A stretch of 64,000 bases of DNA from Amaricoccus macauensis_A. GTDB taxonomy: Bacteria; Pseudomonadota; Alphaproteobacteria; Rhodobacterales; Rhodobacteraceae. The stretch covers positions 145,884 through 209,883 of the forward strand of contig NZ_JBNAFY010000008.1 of NCBI RefSeq assembly GCF_049800915.1, given 5' to 3'. Numbering within the stretch: the stretch's first letter is position 1; each line of letters starts with the position of its first letter. Made by a program: the position numbers and the translations under genes. Shown piece after piece: positions 52,613 through 62,179 of the stretch. The notes under the pieces were generated by a model. The model was not told the origin of the DNA, did no database searches, and saw only the letters and a program-made list of their open reading frames with translations.

Positions 52613-52951
52613 ATTTAAGTGTTAATGGAGATCGCAACTTACTTTTACAATTTTCAAATTTAGAAAACAGAAATTATTTAAATCATTTAATAGGATTCGG
52701 CGATTGAATTGAGTTGGAAGTAAGCACTTAGATTTTAATTTTCTATTGCCCTGTACTACCAAGCCAACAGTTTGGAAAATCTACACATCTCTCAGGCGAG
52801 CGATCTGGATGCGTCAGCCACTGTTTCTTAGAATGATCGTCTGGCTAATGTGCCTTGAAGACAACCCAACTGGGCACTCTTTTCGCGCTAAGGCTTGAAG
52901 TGAAACTCAGGACATACAAATGAATAGTTGCCTTCAAGCGGGAGTAATCTA
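52613..52951. other. AT-rich gap before glycosyltransferase gene
   Basis: No gene is supported. The stretch is AT-rich and lacks a recognisable JUMPstart/ops element. It marks the sharp change from the GC-rich kinase gene to AT-rich glycosyltransferase DNA. Confidence 0.4.
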
Positions 52952-54022
52952 ATGAATCCGATTTTGTTCGTTGGACCGTTCCCGCCGCCTACACATGGCC
53001 AAGCAATAGCGACAAATATGCTGGCAGAGCACTTGGAAGCGCAAGGATGTCATCTGCGAAAAATAGATCTCTCAATAGGAGATCATAATAAAATAATAAG
53101 CATCACTTACAAAATTTTGAAGTATTTGTTTGCAAGTAAATTGATTTTATCAAATAAATCGTTACTATACATTTCATTGAGTGCGAATGCTGGAATGTGG
53201 CTCTCGGCCGTCTTGGTTGCGTTAGCGCGGCTGAGAAGGAACCCAACGATCGTGCACCATCTCACCTATGATCATGTGCGGCGCAGGCGACTTAGCATGG
53301 CGGCACTCGTAAGAGCAGGTGGCTCGAATTTGCTGCATGTAGTTTTGACTAATTCTATGGGAAAAGATCTCAAAGCAACATATAAAGAAGCTAAGAATTT
53401 AATTGTTATTAACAATTCTGGAATTGTGCGCACATATAAAATAGAGAAGATTAGATCTAATAATAAATTTATTATTGGACATCTGGCGAATATCTGCAAG
53501 GAAAAAGGTATTAAAGATGTAGTAGATCTCGCGATTCAATCATTGCATAATAAAAAACTATCTAAGCTCATTATTGCTGGACCAATAAAGGATAAATTTT
53601 CTGAAAATGAAATTGAAAGGGCAAAATTAAAATTAGAAGATCATTTTGAATATAGAGGTCCCGTCTATGGGGATGATAAGATTAAATTTTTTAGTGACAT
53701 TGATTATTTCATCTTCCCAACAAGGTACCGGAATGAAGCTTCCCCTTTAGTATTGCTGGAGGCGATTGCTGCCGGAATTCCATGTATAACTACAAACATT
53801 GCAGGCATACCAGAAATCATTGAGGGTTCAGGCGGTTGTGTATTGAATATATCGGAAAATTTTATTAAAGGTTCTTTAGATTATTTTGATAATAATGACG
53901 ATGAATACATGGTTAACTCTCAGAAATCAAAAAAAAGGTTTGAAGATCTCTTGATAGCGTATGGCGAACAGATTGATGATTTATCATATAGATTATGCCA
54001 TGTTAGCCTCCCACAAATCTAA
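52952..54022 (+). CDS. GT4-type glycosyltransferase
   Basis: The 356-residue protein starts MNPILFVGPFPPPTHGQAIA, a typical GT-B donor-loop start, and has the C-terminal nucleotide-sugar motif EASPLVLLEAIAAGIPCITT with the E-x7-E arrangement. It adds a sugar to a growing repeat unit at the cytoplasmic membrane face. GGGAGTAATCTA precedes the ATG. It is AT-rich and related to the minus-strand glycosyltransferase at 56618, with the same GPFP-x-PTHGQAIAT start. Confidence 0.88.
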   Translation: MNPILFVGPFPPPTHGQAIATNMLAEHLEAQGCHLRKIDLSIGDHNKIISITYKILKYLFASKLILSNKSLLYISLSANAGMWLSAVLVALARLRRNPTIVHHLTYDHVRRRRLSMAALVRAGGSNLLHVVLTNSMGKDLKATYKEAKNLIVINNSGIVRTYKIEKIRSNNKFIIGHLANICKEKGIKDVVDLAIQSLHNKKLSKLIIAGPIKDKFSENEIERAKLKLEDHFEYRGPVYGDDKIKFFSDIDYFIFPTRYRNEASPLVLLEAIAAGIPCITTNIAGIPEIIEGSGGCVLNISENFIKGSLDYFDNNDDEYMVNSQKSKKRFEDLLIAYGEQIDDLSYRLCHVSLPQI

Positions 54023-54089
54023 AGCGCCCTGAGAGCCTTCTCTGATTGGGGTTGGTTGGGTCAAGCTGCTCCGTGCTTTTTTGGGTCTG

Positions 54090-55014
54090 TGTACTGACCC
54101 AGCGGAATCTGCTCAGGTTAAGCTGCTAATTTGAATGCCTCGTTTGGCGTGCGCATGGCAAGTGCCTGGTGCGGACGCTTGTGGTTGTAGAACTGTATCC
54201 AGTCGCCGATCGTGCGGCTTGCATGCGCCAAACTTTCAAAGCGATGACGATGGACACATTGCTCTTTGAGGGAACGGATCAGGCGTTCCATCATCCCGTT
54301 CTGCTGCGGGCAATGCGGAGTGATGAACTCCTGCTTCAGGCCGTAACTGCGTACAAGCTTGGTGTAAGCCCGAGACGTGAAGACCAGTCCATTGTCGCTG
54401 CGAAGAACGAATGGCTCATCGACTTTGCCCAAAGTTCCGAAGCGAGCGATCAGCGCGTGTTCAAGCGCTGACACCGCCGTCGTGGCCTTGCCGGATCGCG
54501 ATAGGTGCCAGCCCAAAAGCTCGCGCGTGTGGCAATCCATGACAAGCGCCAGGGTCGCCCAACCGTCCTTTCCAGCCCAGACACGGCACAGGTCGGTGGA
54601 CCATCTTTCATTGGGCCGTTCCGCAACGGATGGCAAAGCTTCAACGCGTGGCCGGGCCCCAATGGATCGTTTCCGAACCTGCCAGCCCTTTATCTGGAAG
54701 ATCCGCTGCACGGTGTTTTTGTTGAACCCAAGAAGCCAAGCGACGGTGCGATATCCGAAAGATGGCTCTTCTTCGATCAGCGCTTTGATCGGCGCGACGA
54801 ATTTGTCGTCCAGCTTTGGCGCCGCTTTTGTCGGTTTGTAATAGACCGTGCGGCGCGGGACATCGAACCACGCGCAAAGTTTGGTCACCGGCACAACAAT
54901 TCCATCGTCGAGAAGGCCTTGCTGCACGCTGCGGATCATTTGTCGTCCTCCGCGTCCAGCAAGGCCTGGAGCTTTTTTCTGGCGCGGAGCTCCAACATGG
55001 CTTCGCCATAAGCT
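54090..55014 (-). mobile_element. IS3-family element, copy 1 (truncated)
   Basis: The element begins with TGTACTGACCCAGCGG at 54090 and runs on the minus strand through an intact OrfB. Only the end of OrfA remains (AMLELRARKKLQALLDAEDD-K) before an IS5-type element interrupts it at 55015. A second copy starts at 62180. Confidence 0.8.
54118..54939 (-). CDS. IS3-family transposase OrfB
   Basis: The 273-residue protein is the catalytic subunit of an IS3-group transposase, with D in RWSTDLCRVW, D in LRSDNGLVFTS and E in CPQQNGMMERLIRSLKEQC, plus the C-terminal FYNHKRPHQAL motif. In intact elements OrfB is normally produced by -1 frameshifting from OrfA; here OrfA is truncated by the neighbouring IS5, so transposition from this copy is unlikely. 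Confidence 0.9.
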   Translation of the reverse strand: MIRSVQQGLLDDGIVVPVTKLCAWFDVPRRTVYYKPTKAAPKLDDKFVAPIKALIEEEPSFGYRTVAWLLGFNKNTVQRIFQIKGWQVRKRSIGARPRVEALPSVAERPNERWSTDLCRVWAGKDGWATLALVMDCHTRELLGWHLSRSGKATTAVSALEHALIARFGTLGKVDEPFVLRSDNGLVFTSRAYTKLVRSYGLKQEFITPHCPQQNGMMERLIRSLKEQCVHRHRFESLAHASRTIGDWIQFYNHKRPHQALAMRTPNEAFKLAA

Positions 55015-56278
55015 GGAAACCTCTATTTACCTCGCCAGATTGGCGTTTTCCTGATTCACTGTTTATGTGGGAACGGGCGAGGTCGGGATGGCGAGACAAC
55101 CTGGGTTCTTTGATATCGACGAGCAACTGAGGCGGTTGAGTGATCTGGGCGATCAGCTCGAGGCTTATGCTGGGGCGGTGGATTTCGAGATCTTCCGGTC
55201 AGACCTGGAGAAAGCGCTGAAATACTCGGACGGCGCCAGGGGTGGCCGCCCGCCTTTCGATCCTGTCTTGATGATGAAGATCCTGGTGATCCAGGCCCAG
55301 AACAACCTCTCCGACGACCGCGCCGAGTTCCTGATTTCCGATCGCCTGTCCTTCATGCGGTTTCTCGGGCTCGGTCTGCACGACAGGGTGCCCGATGCCA
55401 AGACGATCTGGGCCTTCCGGGAACGGCTGACCAAAGCCGGGGCGATCACGGATCTCTTCAAGCGTTTCGACGAGGCCCTGCGCGACGCCGGCTACATCGC
55501 GATGTCGGGCCAACTTGTGGACAGCACGCTGGTCGCGGCGCCCAAGCAGCGCAATACCGATGACGAGAAGCGACAGATCAGGGACGGCAGGACCGCAGAC
55601 CAGATCTGGCCGGAAAACCCTTCGAAGGCACGCCAGAAGGACACCTCGGCGCGGTGGACAGTCCAGTTCGGCAAGGCGCGGGTCCGGGAGGACGGCAAGC
55701 CGATGGCGGATATCGCGATCCCTTCCTTCGGCTACAAGGCTCATACGAGCATCGACAGAAAGTATCGCCTGATCCGGCGCTGGGAGGTCACCGATGCGGC
55801 GGCACATGACGGCAGGATGCTGCGCCGGGGGCTGCTCGATCCGTCGAATACCGCCTCTGGCGTCTGGGCCGACAGTGCCTACCGGTCCCGCAAGAACGAG
55901 GCCTTCATGGAGCGCCACGGTTTCACCAGCCATGTTCATCGCCGCAAACCGAAGGGAAAGCCGATGCCTGCGCATATCCGCCGCGGCAACGCCACCCGCT
56001 CGAAGCATCGCGCGCCCATCGAGCACGTCTTCGCTGTTCAGAAACAGGCCATGAGCCTGACGATCCGAACCATCGGCATTGCAAGGGCCAAGGCGAAGAT
56101 CGGCATCGCCAACATCGTCTACAACATCCGAAGGCTCGCTCAGATCCAGAAGGCCGAGGGCGCGTGAGCCATGGGACGCCAGCAATTATGAGTGACCCGG
56201 GATAGACCCGATGGGTTGCCACTCAACCTGCGCCAACCCCATTATCTCTCCATGCCGCGCGGGTTGATAGAGGTTCCC
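55015..56278 (+). mobile_element. IS5-family element, copy 1
   Basis: The 1264-bp element has near-perfect ends GGAAACCTCTA (55015) and TAGAGGTTCCC (ending 56278). It has inserted into the OrfA part of IS3 copy 1. A copy of the same length lies at 62612-63875. Flanking bases (AGCT left, ACCT right) are not a clear target duplication. Confidence 0.85.
55088..56167 (+). CDS. IS5-family transposase, copy 1
   Basis: The 359-residue protein starts MARQPGFFDIDEQLRRLSDL and has the IS5 N-terminal DUF772 region (FDPVLMMKILVIQAQNNLSD) and DDE residues in GQLVDSTLVAAPKQ, SGVWADSAYRSRKN and APIEHVFAVQKQAM. ATG 55088 is preferred over GTG 55067. It differs from copy 2 by a handful of substitutions in the N-terminus and middle, so the two copies are not the product of very recent transposition from each other. 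Confidence 0.92.
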   Translation: MARQPGFFDIDEQLRRLSDLGDQLEAYAGAVDFEIFRSDLEKALKYSDGARGGRPPFDPVLMMKILVIQAQNNLSDDRAEFLISDRLSFMRFLGLGLHDRVPDAKTIWAFRERLTKAGAITDLFKRFDEALRDAGYIAMSGQLVDSTLVAAPKQRNTDDEKRQIRDGRTADQIWPENPSKARQKDTSARWTVQFGKARVREDGKPMADIAIPSFGYKAHTSIDRKYRLIRRWEVTDAAAHDGRMLRRGLLDPSNTASGVWADSAYRSRKNEAFMERHGFTSHVHRRKPKGKPMPAHIRRGNATRSKHRAPIEHVFAVQKQAMSLTIRTIGIARAKAKIGIANIVYNIRRLAQIQKAEGA

Positions 56279-56282
56279 ACCT

Positions 56283-56540
56283 GGAACGAACCGCAGCTGC
56301 CGCGTGAGCCGCAGGATCATAGAAGAAGACCTTCGGCCGCTCAAAATCCGCCTGTCATCGAGGAACATCCAGCCATGACGCTGGCTCGCAGAGGCAAATT
56401 GCCGAGTTCTTCAGGGTGTCCAACCGTTTCCGAGGCGGCATGAACGGCCTGATGAGCGCCCACTCCCTGTCGGAAAGGTCGCTTGCGTAACGACGGCATT
56501 CCCGCCGATACTCACGGCGAGCGGCTTCAGTCCAAGGCAT
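56283..56540 (-). mobile_element. Relic of a second IS5-group (IS427-like) transposase
   Basis: On the minus strand MPWTEAARREYRRECRRYAS then DLSDREWALIRPFMPP matches the start of IS427-type transposases (M-WTE-AR--Y-R---RY-SD-TD-EW-LI-P--PP). The rest is scrambled, with no DDE core. It directly adjoins IS5 copy 1. Confidence 0.6.
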
Positions 56541-56617
56541 TGTCGGCTCCGTTTAGTCTGCAAACCGCACGGAATCACAACCGACTGAAGACGCTCGACT
56601 CTTTTTCGGTCAGGCTC

Positions 56618-57661
56618 TCAAAGATAAGCGAGAAGATTTTTATGTTCACCTTCATTCAACGACTTTAGGAGTAAGAAGTGATTGCGAGCATCGCGAGCAG
56701 ATAGTGGTCCAAGCCGTTGTGCAAATTCGACGGTGGCATCCGAAAAGTTCCTTTCTAATGCTACAGTATGTGCGGAAGGGCCAAAAAGATCACTCTCCAT
56801 GCAACAAAGTCGCGTTCCGACGACCGGAACACCCGCAGCAAGAGCCTCAAGATTCACCAATGGTTGGCTCTCATTCTTATATCTTGAAGGGAATAGGAAA
56901 AGATCTATTTCCGAAAAGAAATTTACTTTTTTCTCCCCCGATACCGGCCCCACCCATTTGAAAGACGTGCCAAATTCTTTTTCTGCTTCTATAAGATGTG
57001 CTTTCTCCTTAGCCCCGGTTGCGGGTCCCGCTATAAGAAGTCGATCTGCAAGACCTTCTGCCTTTAGACTTCGAAATGTGTCCAATACTTCCCCAAGTCC
57101 TTTCTCCATGGACAGGTTGCTCAGGTGCCCGACTACTCGACCTAAGGGAATTTCGGAGCAGGAAAGTGGAATTTCGAGAAGAGCTTTATCAACAAGGCTT
57201 ACATTAGAATAGTTGATACACTGTACTGGGCGGTCTGCCGATGCCTTCAGAAGTTCTGACATTATACTACAGAGACAGATATGAACTGTATTATTGCTGG
57301 TGCATGTAAGAAGCCAGCGCAATCCATGCGAGTTCCTGCGCAACTGGGACCGGGTATGGTGATGAAGCGCGATTGGCAGTCCCCGCAAACGGGCGGCGAA
57401 ACAGAGCAGGCCTGTGAGATAGATGCCAAAATTAGCATTCACCGAGATGTATATTCTACACTCAGGTGGTGCTATTAACAGCACAATGATGGCACGGACA
57501 TGGCGCAATATCCGCTGCACCATTGTGCCGTTCGTATCTACTCGATATATCTTTCGACCATCAGATAGGAGAGTGTGCCAGAGTTGCTCGGTCGCTATGG
57601 CCTGTCCGTGTGTAGGCTCCGGGAATGGGCCGATGAAGATAAGTTGCTGTTTCATCGGCAT
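56618..57661 (-). CDS. GT4-type glycosyltransferase (second)
   Basis: From ATG 57661 (AGGAATCGT upstream) the protein has 347 residues, starts MPMKQQLIFIGPFPEPTHGQ and has the C-terminal motif ESQPLVNLEALAAGVPVVGT. It is clearly homologous to the protein at 52952 but diverged, with a shared overall plan (KWVGPVSGEKKVNFFSEIDL versus EYRGPVYGDDKIKFFSDIDY). It is read opposite to the rest of the cassette. Acceptor and donor are unknown. Confidence 0.88.
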   Translation of the reverse strand: MPMKQQLIFIGPFPEPTHGQAIATEQLWHTLLSDGRKIYRVDTNGTMVQRILRHVRAIIVLLIAPPECRIYISVNANFGIYLTGLLCFAARLRGLPIALHHHTRSQLRRNSHGLRWLLTCTSNNTVHICLCSIMSELLKASADRPVQCINYSNVSLVDKALLEIPLSCSEIPLGRVVGHLSNLSMEKGLGEVLDTFRSLKAEGLADRLLIAGPATGAKEKAHLIEAEKEFGTSFKWVGPVSGEKKVNFFSEIDLFLFPSRYKNESQPLVNLEALAAGVPVVGTRLCCMESDLFGPSAHTVALERNFSDATVEFAQRLGPLSARDARNHFLLLKSLNEGEHKNLLAYL

Positions 57662-57760
57662 ACGATTCCTGAGAAATCCGAAGGCTTGTGAAAAAGATAC
57701 CATCGGCATGTGCTGTCCCCGTTTAAGATGTCTACAAACTAACTAACTGTATTGGGAGTT

Positions 57761-59062
57761 ATGAGTAAATTGCTGTCAATTAATAGTTTTAGGGTATTGA
57801 TATTTCGAGCCTTTTCTGTGGCTATAATTGCCAGAATTGTGCAAGTATGCATGGCGGTTATATTGGCAAGGACCCTTGATCCCGTTGGATATGGTCTTTT
57901 TACCTTTGCATTGGGTGTCGCGGTAATATGCGGCACAATAGGTGGGCTTGGTTGGCCAACTACAATTGTTCGGTTTTTTCCATATTACTACGATCGACAT
58001 GAGAAATTACGACTCAAGGCCCTTATGCTTGTGGCGCTTGGCGTGTCACTTACTGGACCAGCGATTCTTAGCGTCGGACTTGTAACTGCCACCCAGTTGA
58101 TCGAAATGCCAGAAGATATCCGCCAAGGCCTACTGATTGCAGCAATTATGGCGGTCCCCATTGGTCTTCGTCAATTTACACGGCAGAAGCTTGCCGCTTG
58201 TGGTCGGTCTCCACTTGGCCTCTTCCTTGACGAGTTTCTCAGTCCTGCAGGTGTGGTTATCTTTGGGGTATGGCTAAGTTCCGCAAGTCAAGCAGCAGTG
58301 GTTTATAGTCTCTTCGGGATAGCGGGATTTGCTGTTGGTGAATTAATTTCTCGCCGTGCCCTAATTGATTTAAAAGATAATGGTGGTCCTCCTGTTTCCA
58401 AGAATAACTTAAAAGAATGGCTATGGGTTTCTTTGCCGCTTACTGTAGGTTTGATGTCAAGGGCTTTGATGAACCGTGTAGACTCGGTGATGCTTGCGCC
58501 GCTGTCAAACTTGGAGGAAGTCGGATATTATGCAGCAGCATTCCGTATAACCTATTTAATTACTTTTCCGCAAGTTGTCGTTTCATTGGTGCTCTCTCCA
58601 AAGTTCTCAAAAGCTTTTTCTGCAAAATTATATAATGATCTAATATCAACACTGAGGTTTGGACTAATTATTTCTTTATTAAGTGTTTCTATTTTTTGTT
58701 TGCTAATATTATTATTTGGATCCCAAATAATAAGCTTCGTATTTGGAGAGCAGTTTAGTCCATCATATTATCCATTAATTATTCTAACTATATCTCAATC
58801 AATAAGTGCAGTGATAATTCCTATGAACGCGTTTCTCACAGTATCTGGTGATCATAATCTGTTTGGTTTGATTACGTTAATTGGAATAGTTGTGACTGTG
58901 TTGCTTAATCTATGGCTAATACCTCTTTACGGGGCTGTAGGCGCGGCAATCAGTGCTATGATAGTAGGAGTTATATTGCTGTTCCTATCCGTGATCTCAG
59001 TCCGCAATCGCATGAAATTTTGTAAGCGAAATTGGAAATCTGATAATGTCCAATCCAAATAA
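57761..59062 (+). CDS. wzx: Wzx-type oligosaccharide flippase
   Basis: The 433-residue protein has 12-14 hydrophobic segments and the MATE/polysaccharide-synthase pattern: an N-terminal block with ILARTLDPVGYGLFTFALGV, a mid-protein AAFRITYLITFPQVVVSLVL and a late GAVGAAISAMIVGVILLFLS. It flips lipid-linked repeat units across the inner membrane. Start ATG 57761 has GGGAG very close; TTG 57752 is alternative. The DNA is AT-rich. Its end overlaps the sulfotransferase start by 17 bases. Confidence 0.88.
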   Translation: MSKLLSINSFRVLIFRAFSVAIIARIVQVCMAVILARTLDPVGYGLFTFALGVAVICGTIGGLGWPTTIVRFFPYYYDRHEKLRLKALMLVALGVSLTGPAILSVGLVTATQLIEMPEDIRQGLLIAAIMAVPIGLRQFTRQKLAACGRSPLGLFLDEFLSPAGVVIFGVWLSSASQAAVVYSLFGIAGFAVGELISRRALIDLKDNGGPPVSKNNLKEWLWVSLPLTVGLMSRALMNRVDSVMLAPLSNLEEVGYYAAAFRITYLITFPQVVVSLVLSPKFSKAFSAKLYNDLISTLRFGLIISLLSVSIFCLLILLFGSQIISFVFGEQFSPSYYPLIILTISQSISAVIIPMNAFLTVSGDHNLFGLITLIGIVVTVLLNLWLIPLYGAVGAAISAMIVGVILLFLSVISVRNRMKFCKRNWKSDNVQSK

Positions 59063-59873
59063 CTTCTTTCAAAACGCAGTAATGCGATCCGTTATGCTTA
59101 ACCTTTTTACGGTGGCAACCCGTAGTATGTTTTGGCGCAAGGGACCTCGCGTGTTTGTCAACTCTATTCCAAAGGCAGGTACACATTTATTGACAAGTAT
59201 TCTTGAAGAGGTTCCAGGAATTATGCTCTCGCGAGCTCATATCGATGTAAACGATGTTGCCGGATCTAATTGGCAGGCTCATTCTCCTATGAGTCAGTTC
59301 GAACTGGATGTTTCAAAACTTGTGCGGTTCCTTAGAACAATTCGCGGTGGGCAAGTAGCAAGTGGACATTTGCCTTGGGTTCCAGAAATTATTGAAACCT
59401 TGAACGAACTCAACTTTGTCACAATTTTCATGTCGCGAAACTGTGACGATATCTTGAACTCTCGCTATCATTATATTTCGGGATTACGGCGTCATCATTT
59501 ACACTCGCGCCTTATGGAGGATTACAGCAATGAGGCTGCTCGGCGGCAGGCGCTTGTTGATGGCATTCCTTGGCGCCAAGATAAACCTGGGACAGAGCCC
59601 GCTGCCGTGTATTTTGCAGCTTATGAGCGTTGGGAGACCAATTCTGGCGCCCTCCAGGTCCGATTTGAAGATCTCGTCGGAGCTCATGGTGGTGGAAGCG
59701 ACATTCGACGCAAAGAGGCACTTGCGCAGATACTAAATGCGATTGGAGTGCCGCACGACGCGGTAGCCGTCGAGCGGCTGCATCAAATGTCTCTAAATAA
59801 AAAATCGTTTACATTGCGTTCGGGCCGTATTGGTGAAGGTGCTACGCAAAGGGGAGCTTCCCATGTCGAGTAA
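59046..59873 (+). CDS. Sulfotransferase-family protein
   Basis: The 275-residue protein has the PAPS-binding P-loop-like motif VNSIPKAGTHLLTSIL near residues 38-53, TIFMSRNCDDILNSRYHY (3'-phosphate-binding region) and LQVRFEDLVG. This is the sulfotransferase fold. It probably sulfates the glycan or a lipid-linked intermediate. It overlaps the flippase gene and the next gene, so all three are coupled. Confidence 0.82.
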   Translation: MSNPNNFFQNAVMRSVMLNLFTVATRSMFWRKGPRVFVNSIPKAGTHLLTSILEEVPGIMLSRAHIDVNDVAGSNWQAHSPMSQFELDVSKLVRFLRTIRGGQVASGHLPWVPEIIETLNELNFVTIFMSRNCDDILNSRYHYISGLRRHHLHSRLMEDYSNEAARRQALVDGIPWRQDKPGTEPAAVYFAAYERWETNSGALQVRFEDLVGAHGGGSDIRRKEALAQILNAIGVPHDAVAVERLHQMSLNKKSFTLRSGRIGEGATQRGASHVE

Positions 59874-60624
59874 CGTATATTCTGTCGCTCCATCTCCGCT
59901 GCGAAGTTTACGGGTAGCCAAACGGTGGCTTCGTAGCTCCATAAGTTCAAATGAATCACTATACATTCCGTTCGCACGGTTGACTAAAAAAGAATGGGTT
60001 ACGGGCCCGCATACTGATTTGGTTGTAGAGGGATTTCCTCGGTCTGGGAACTCTTTCGCCGAGGCGGCTATCCGCTCCGCCGCCGAGCGAGAACTAAATA
60101 TCGCTCACCATTGCCATGCCGCCGCACAAGTCTTAAGGGGAGCGCGCCTCGGAAAGCCCAGCTTGGTGCTGCTGCGAGAGCCTCTTGGCGCATGTCGATC
60201 TCTCGTCATGCATCATCCGGATCTTATCTCTCCCGCGACGGCATTGCGCGAATATGAAATATTTCATTCGGCAATAATAGAAATCCGAAGCAATTATTTG
60301 CTCGTGCGTTTCGAAACAGTTACCCAAGATTTCAGTTCTGTTATACGTGCGTTGAATGAGCGCTGGAATCTTGGGCTGCGCGAAATTAAACGAGACGAGC
60401 TCTCAGGAGATGCATTTAAGCTGGTTGACCGCCTGTCCATGGAGCGCGGAACCGTAGGAAGAGATGGCGAACCGTATAGCCCAAATAGAAGTCCCGAAGA
60501 TAAGGCCAAGCGCGAACAGACTCAGGAAAAAGTTTCCAAACTCTTCGACGCACCTCATTTGGCGCGAGCCGTGGAAAGAGCGAAGGCTTCTTACGCAAAA
60601 TTAGCGGAGACCGCTGATTTATGA
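59863..60624 (+). CDS. Second sulfotransferase-like P-loop protein
   Basis: The 253-residue protein starts at ATG 59863 (GGGGAGCTTCCC upstream), 11 bases inside the preceding gene. It has a P-loop-type motif LVVEGFPRSGNSFAEAAIRS near residues 53-72, LVLLREPLGACRSLVMHH, and YLLVRFETVTQD, again following the sulfotransferase layout. Similarity to the preceding protein is low beyond these motifs, so it may act on a different position or acceptor. Confidence 0.75.
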   Translation: MSSNVYSVAPSPLRSLRVAKRWLRSSISSNESLYIPFARLTKKEWVTGPHTDLVVEGFPRSGNSFAEAAIRSAAERELNIAHHCHAAAQVLRGARLGKPSLVLLREPLGACRSLVMHHPDLISPATALREYEIFHSAIIEIRSNYLLVRFETVTQDFSSVIRALNERWNLGLREIKRDELSGDAFKLVDRLSMERGTVGRDGEPYSPNRSPEDKAKREQTQEKVSKLFDAPHLARAVERAKASYAKLAETADL

Positions 60625-60793
60625 GTAATAAATATAGAAAGGGTCGGAAAAATACTAAGCGTACCAAGATGAAAAGAGATCAAGGATGTCCGAGTATTCG
60701 CGTAGAAATGAAATGTAAAATGATTCTGGGCATCGTGCGAAATTCCCGAACTATGCAGAGTGCATAAGTTAAAACAGTGTTTTGCGAAAAAAT

Positions 60794-62167
60794 ATGACCG
60801 TGTTTTCGTTGTTGCTCACATCAGTAAATTTTTTTAGTGTTTTTATCATGATATGGTGTGGGTGTCGAAAAAAATTTGGATACTTAAAAAGCAGCTCCTT
60901 TAATCCCGTTATATTATTTGGAATATTTACATCGATAAATACGTTACTATACTTTTTACACTTTGGCAGCGAGGTTGTATCACATCCAAGGATAACTTTT
61001 CGCGCAAGCATGCACGACTGGAGGATGTCTTACTCCATATTCACCGCATTTACATTCTTTTTTGCACTTGGAGTTCTTTTAGGAACAGAAACGTCCCGAG
61101 TGAGTCCTCGCAAATTGACTATTGTAGAAATTAATCAGAAAAAATCAGTAATTATAAAAACCTCTTTCTTCTTACTTTGCTTTTTGACCTTGTTTATTTT
61201 ATTTTTTGGGTTTGGGATTCGTACTTTCTCCGATCTTCAAAGAATTACGAGCGATCGATTCAATCTTCTCAGAGAGCTAACAATCTTTCTGTATTTATCT
61301 ACACTGGTAAGAATATCATTCTTTATTTATGCTATATCTTGCAGAAGCATGGGAATATTATTCTGGTTGGCATTCTGTCTTACTTTATTCATAATGATAA
61401 CAACAGGCGCAAGGGTAAATACATTGACCCTAATTCTGATTCTTGGGTTGATAGCCGCCAGTAGGGGTATAAAAGTTCACTGGCTTTGGGCCGTGGCTGT
61501 TCTTCCATTAGGGGGTGCAGTATCTATCTCTATGCGTTACTATTTTCGTGCATTTACAAATTCAACATCGATAATGGATTTAGTTGAAAGCAACGGTGGC
61601 TGGATTAGTATTTTTATAAATCCGTTTGAGTTGCATTACTTTCAGACAATTACATCCATAGTTTCCTTAGATATTAAATCTTCTATTTCAAGATACCCGT
61701 TTGAAGAATTATTGGGATTGGCCACACTCCCTATTCCGCGTAGCGTTTTTTCTCTTAAGCCCGTTTCAGCAAGTATCGAATACTCTGAACTAATAGCTCC
61801 TGAGATTTGGGCGCAGTTCAAGACACAAGCCACGATTGGTCTTTATGGTGTTACCTATATCGAAATGGGTACTATTCTGGGATCAGTTTTTCTAATTTTA
61901 TTTGGGTTCGTTTTTTCCCGACTCGTGGCACGATTCTCGCAGTTTCAGTCATTGATGGGGGGAGCCATTCTTTGTTGTTTATTGGTGGGGGTATTGATAC
62001 TAAATCGAACAGGGATTATTCAAATGGGGCAGTTCCTTTGGCCAGCAATTGTCCTTGTGGGATTTGTAGAACTTGCATGGCCCTTGATGCCGAAGTTACC
62101 ATTGAAACGCGGCGCCCACCGGCCAAGTGATTTTGAGACTTCCGGTTACTGGCGCGGGCCGCTGTGA
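60794..62167 (+). CDS. wzy: Wzy-like polysaccharide polymerase
   Basis: From ATG 60794 the 457-residue protein has at least ten hydrophobic segments, a large periplasmic loop (about residues 255-345, with FHxx-like NPFELHYFQTITSIVSLDIK) and a short hydrophilic tail. This is the topology of Wzy polymerases (O-antigen polymerase, DUF-like oligosaccharide repeat-unit polymerase). The DNA is strongly AT-rich, and the C-terminal tail abuts the right IS3 element. A TTG at 60782 would add four residues. Confidence 0.75.
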   Translation: MTVFSLLLTSVNFFSVFIMIWCGCRKKFGYLKSSSFNPVILFGIFTSINTLLYFLHFGSEVVSHPRITFRASMHDWRMSYSIFTAFTFFFALGVLLGTETSRVSPRKLTIVEINQKKSVIIKTSFFLLCFLTLFILFFGFGIRTFSDLQRITSDRFNLLRELTIFLYLSTLVRISFFIYAISCRSMGILFWLAFCLTLFIMITTGARVNTLTLILILGLIAASRGIKVHWLWAVAVLPLGGAVSISMRYYFRAFTNSTSIMDLVESNGGWISIFINPFELHYFQTITSIVSLDIKSSISRYPFEELLGLATLPIPRSVFSLKPVSASIEYSELIAPEIWAQFKTQATIGLYGVTYIEMGTILGSVFLILFGFVFSRLVARFSQFQSLMGGAILCCLLVGVLILNRTGIIQMGQFLWPAIVLVGFVELAWPLMPKLPLKRGAHRPSDFETSGYWRGPL

Positions 62168-62179
62168 TCTGGGAACCTC

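Noticed and set aside
55199..56185. 328-residue minus-strand frames in both IS5 copies
   Set aside because: Conserved between copies only because the transposase on the other strand is conserved.
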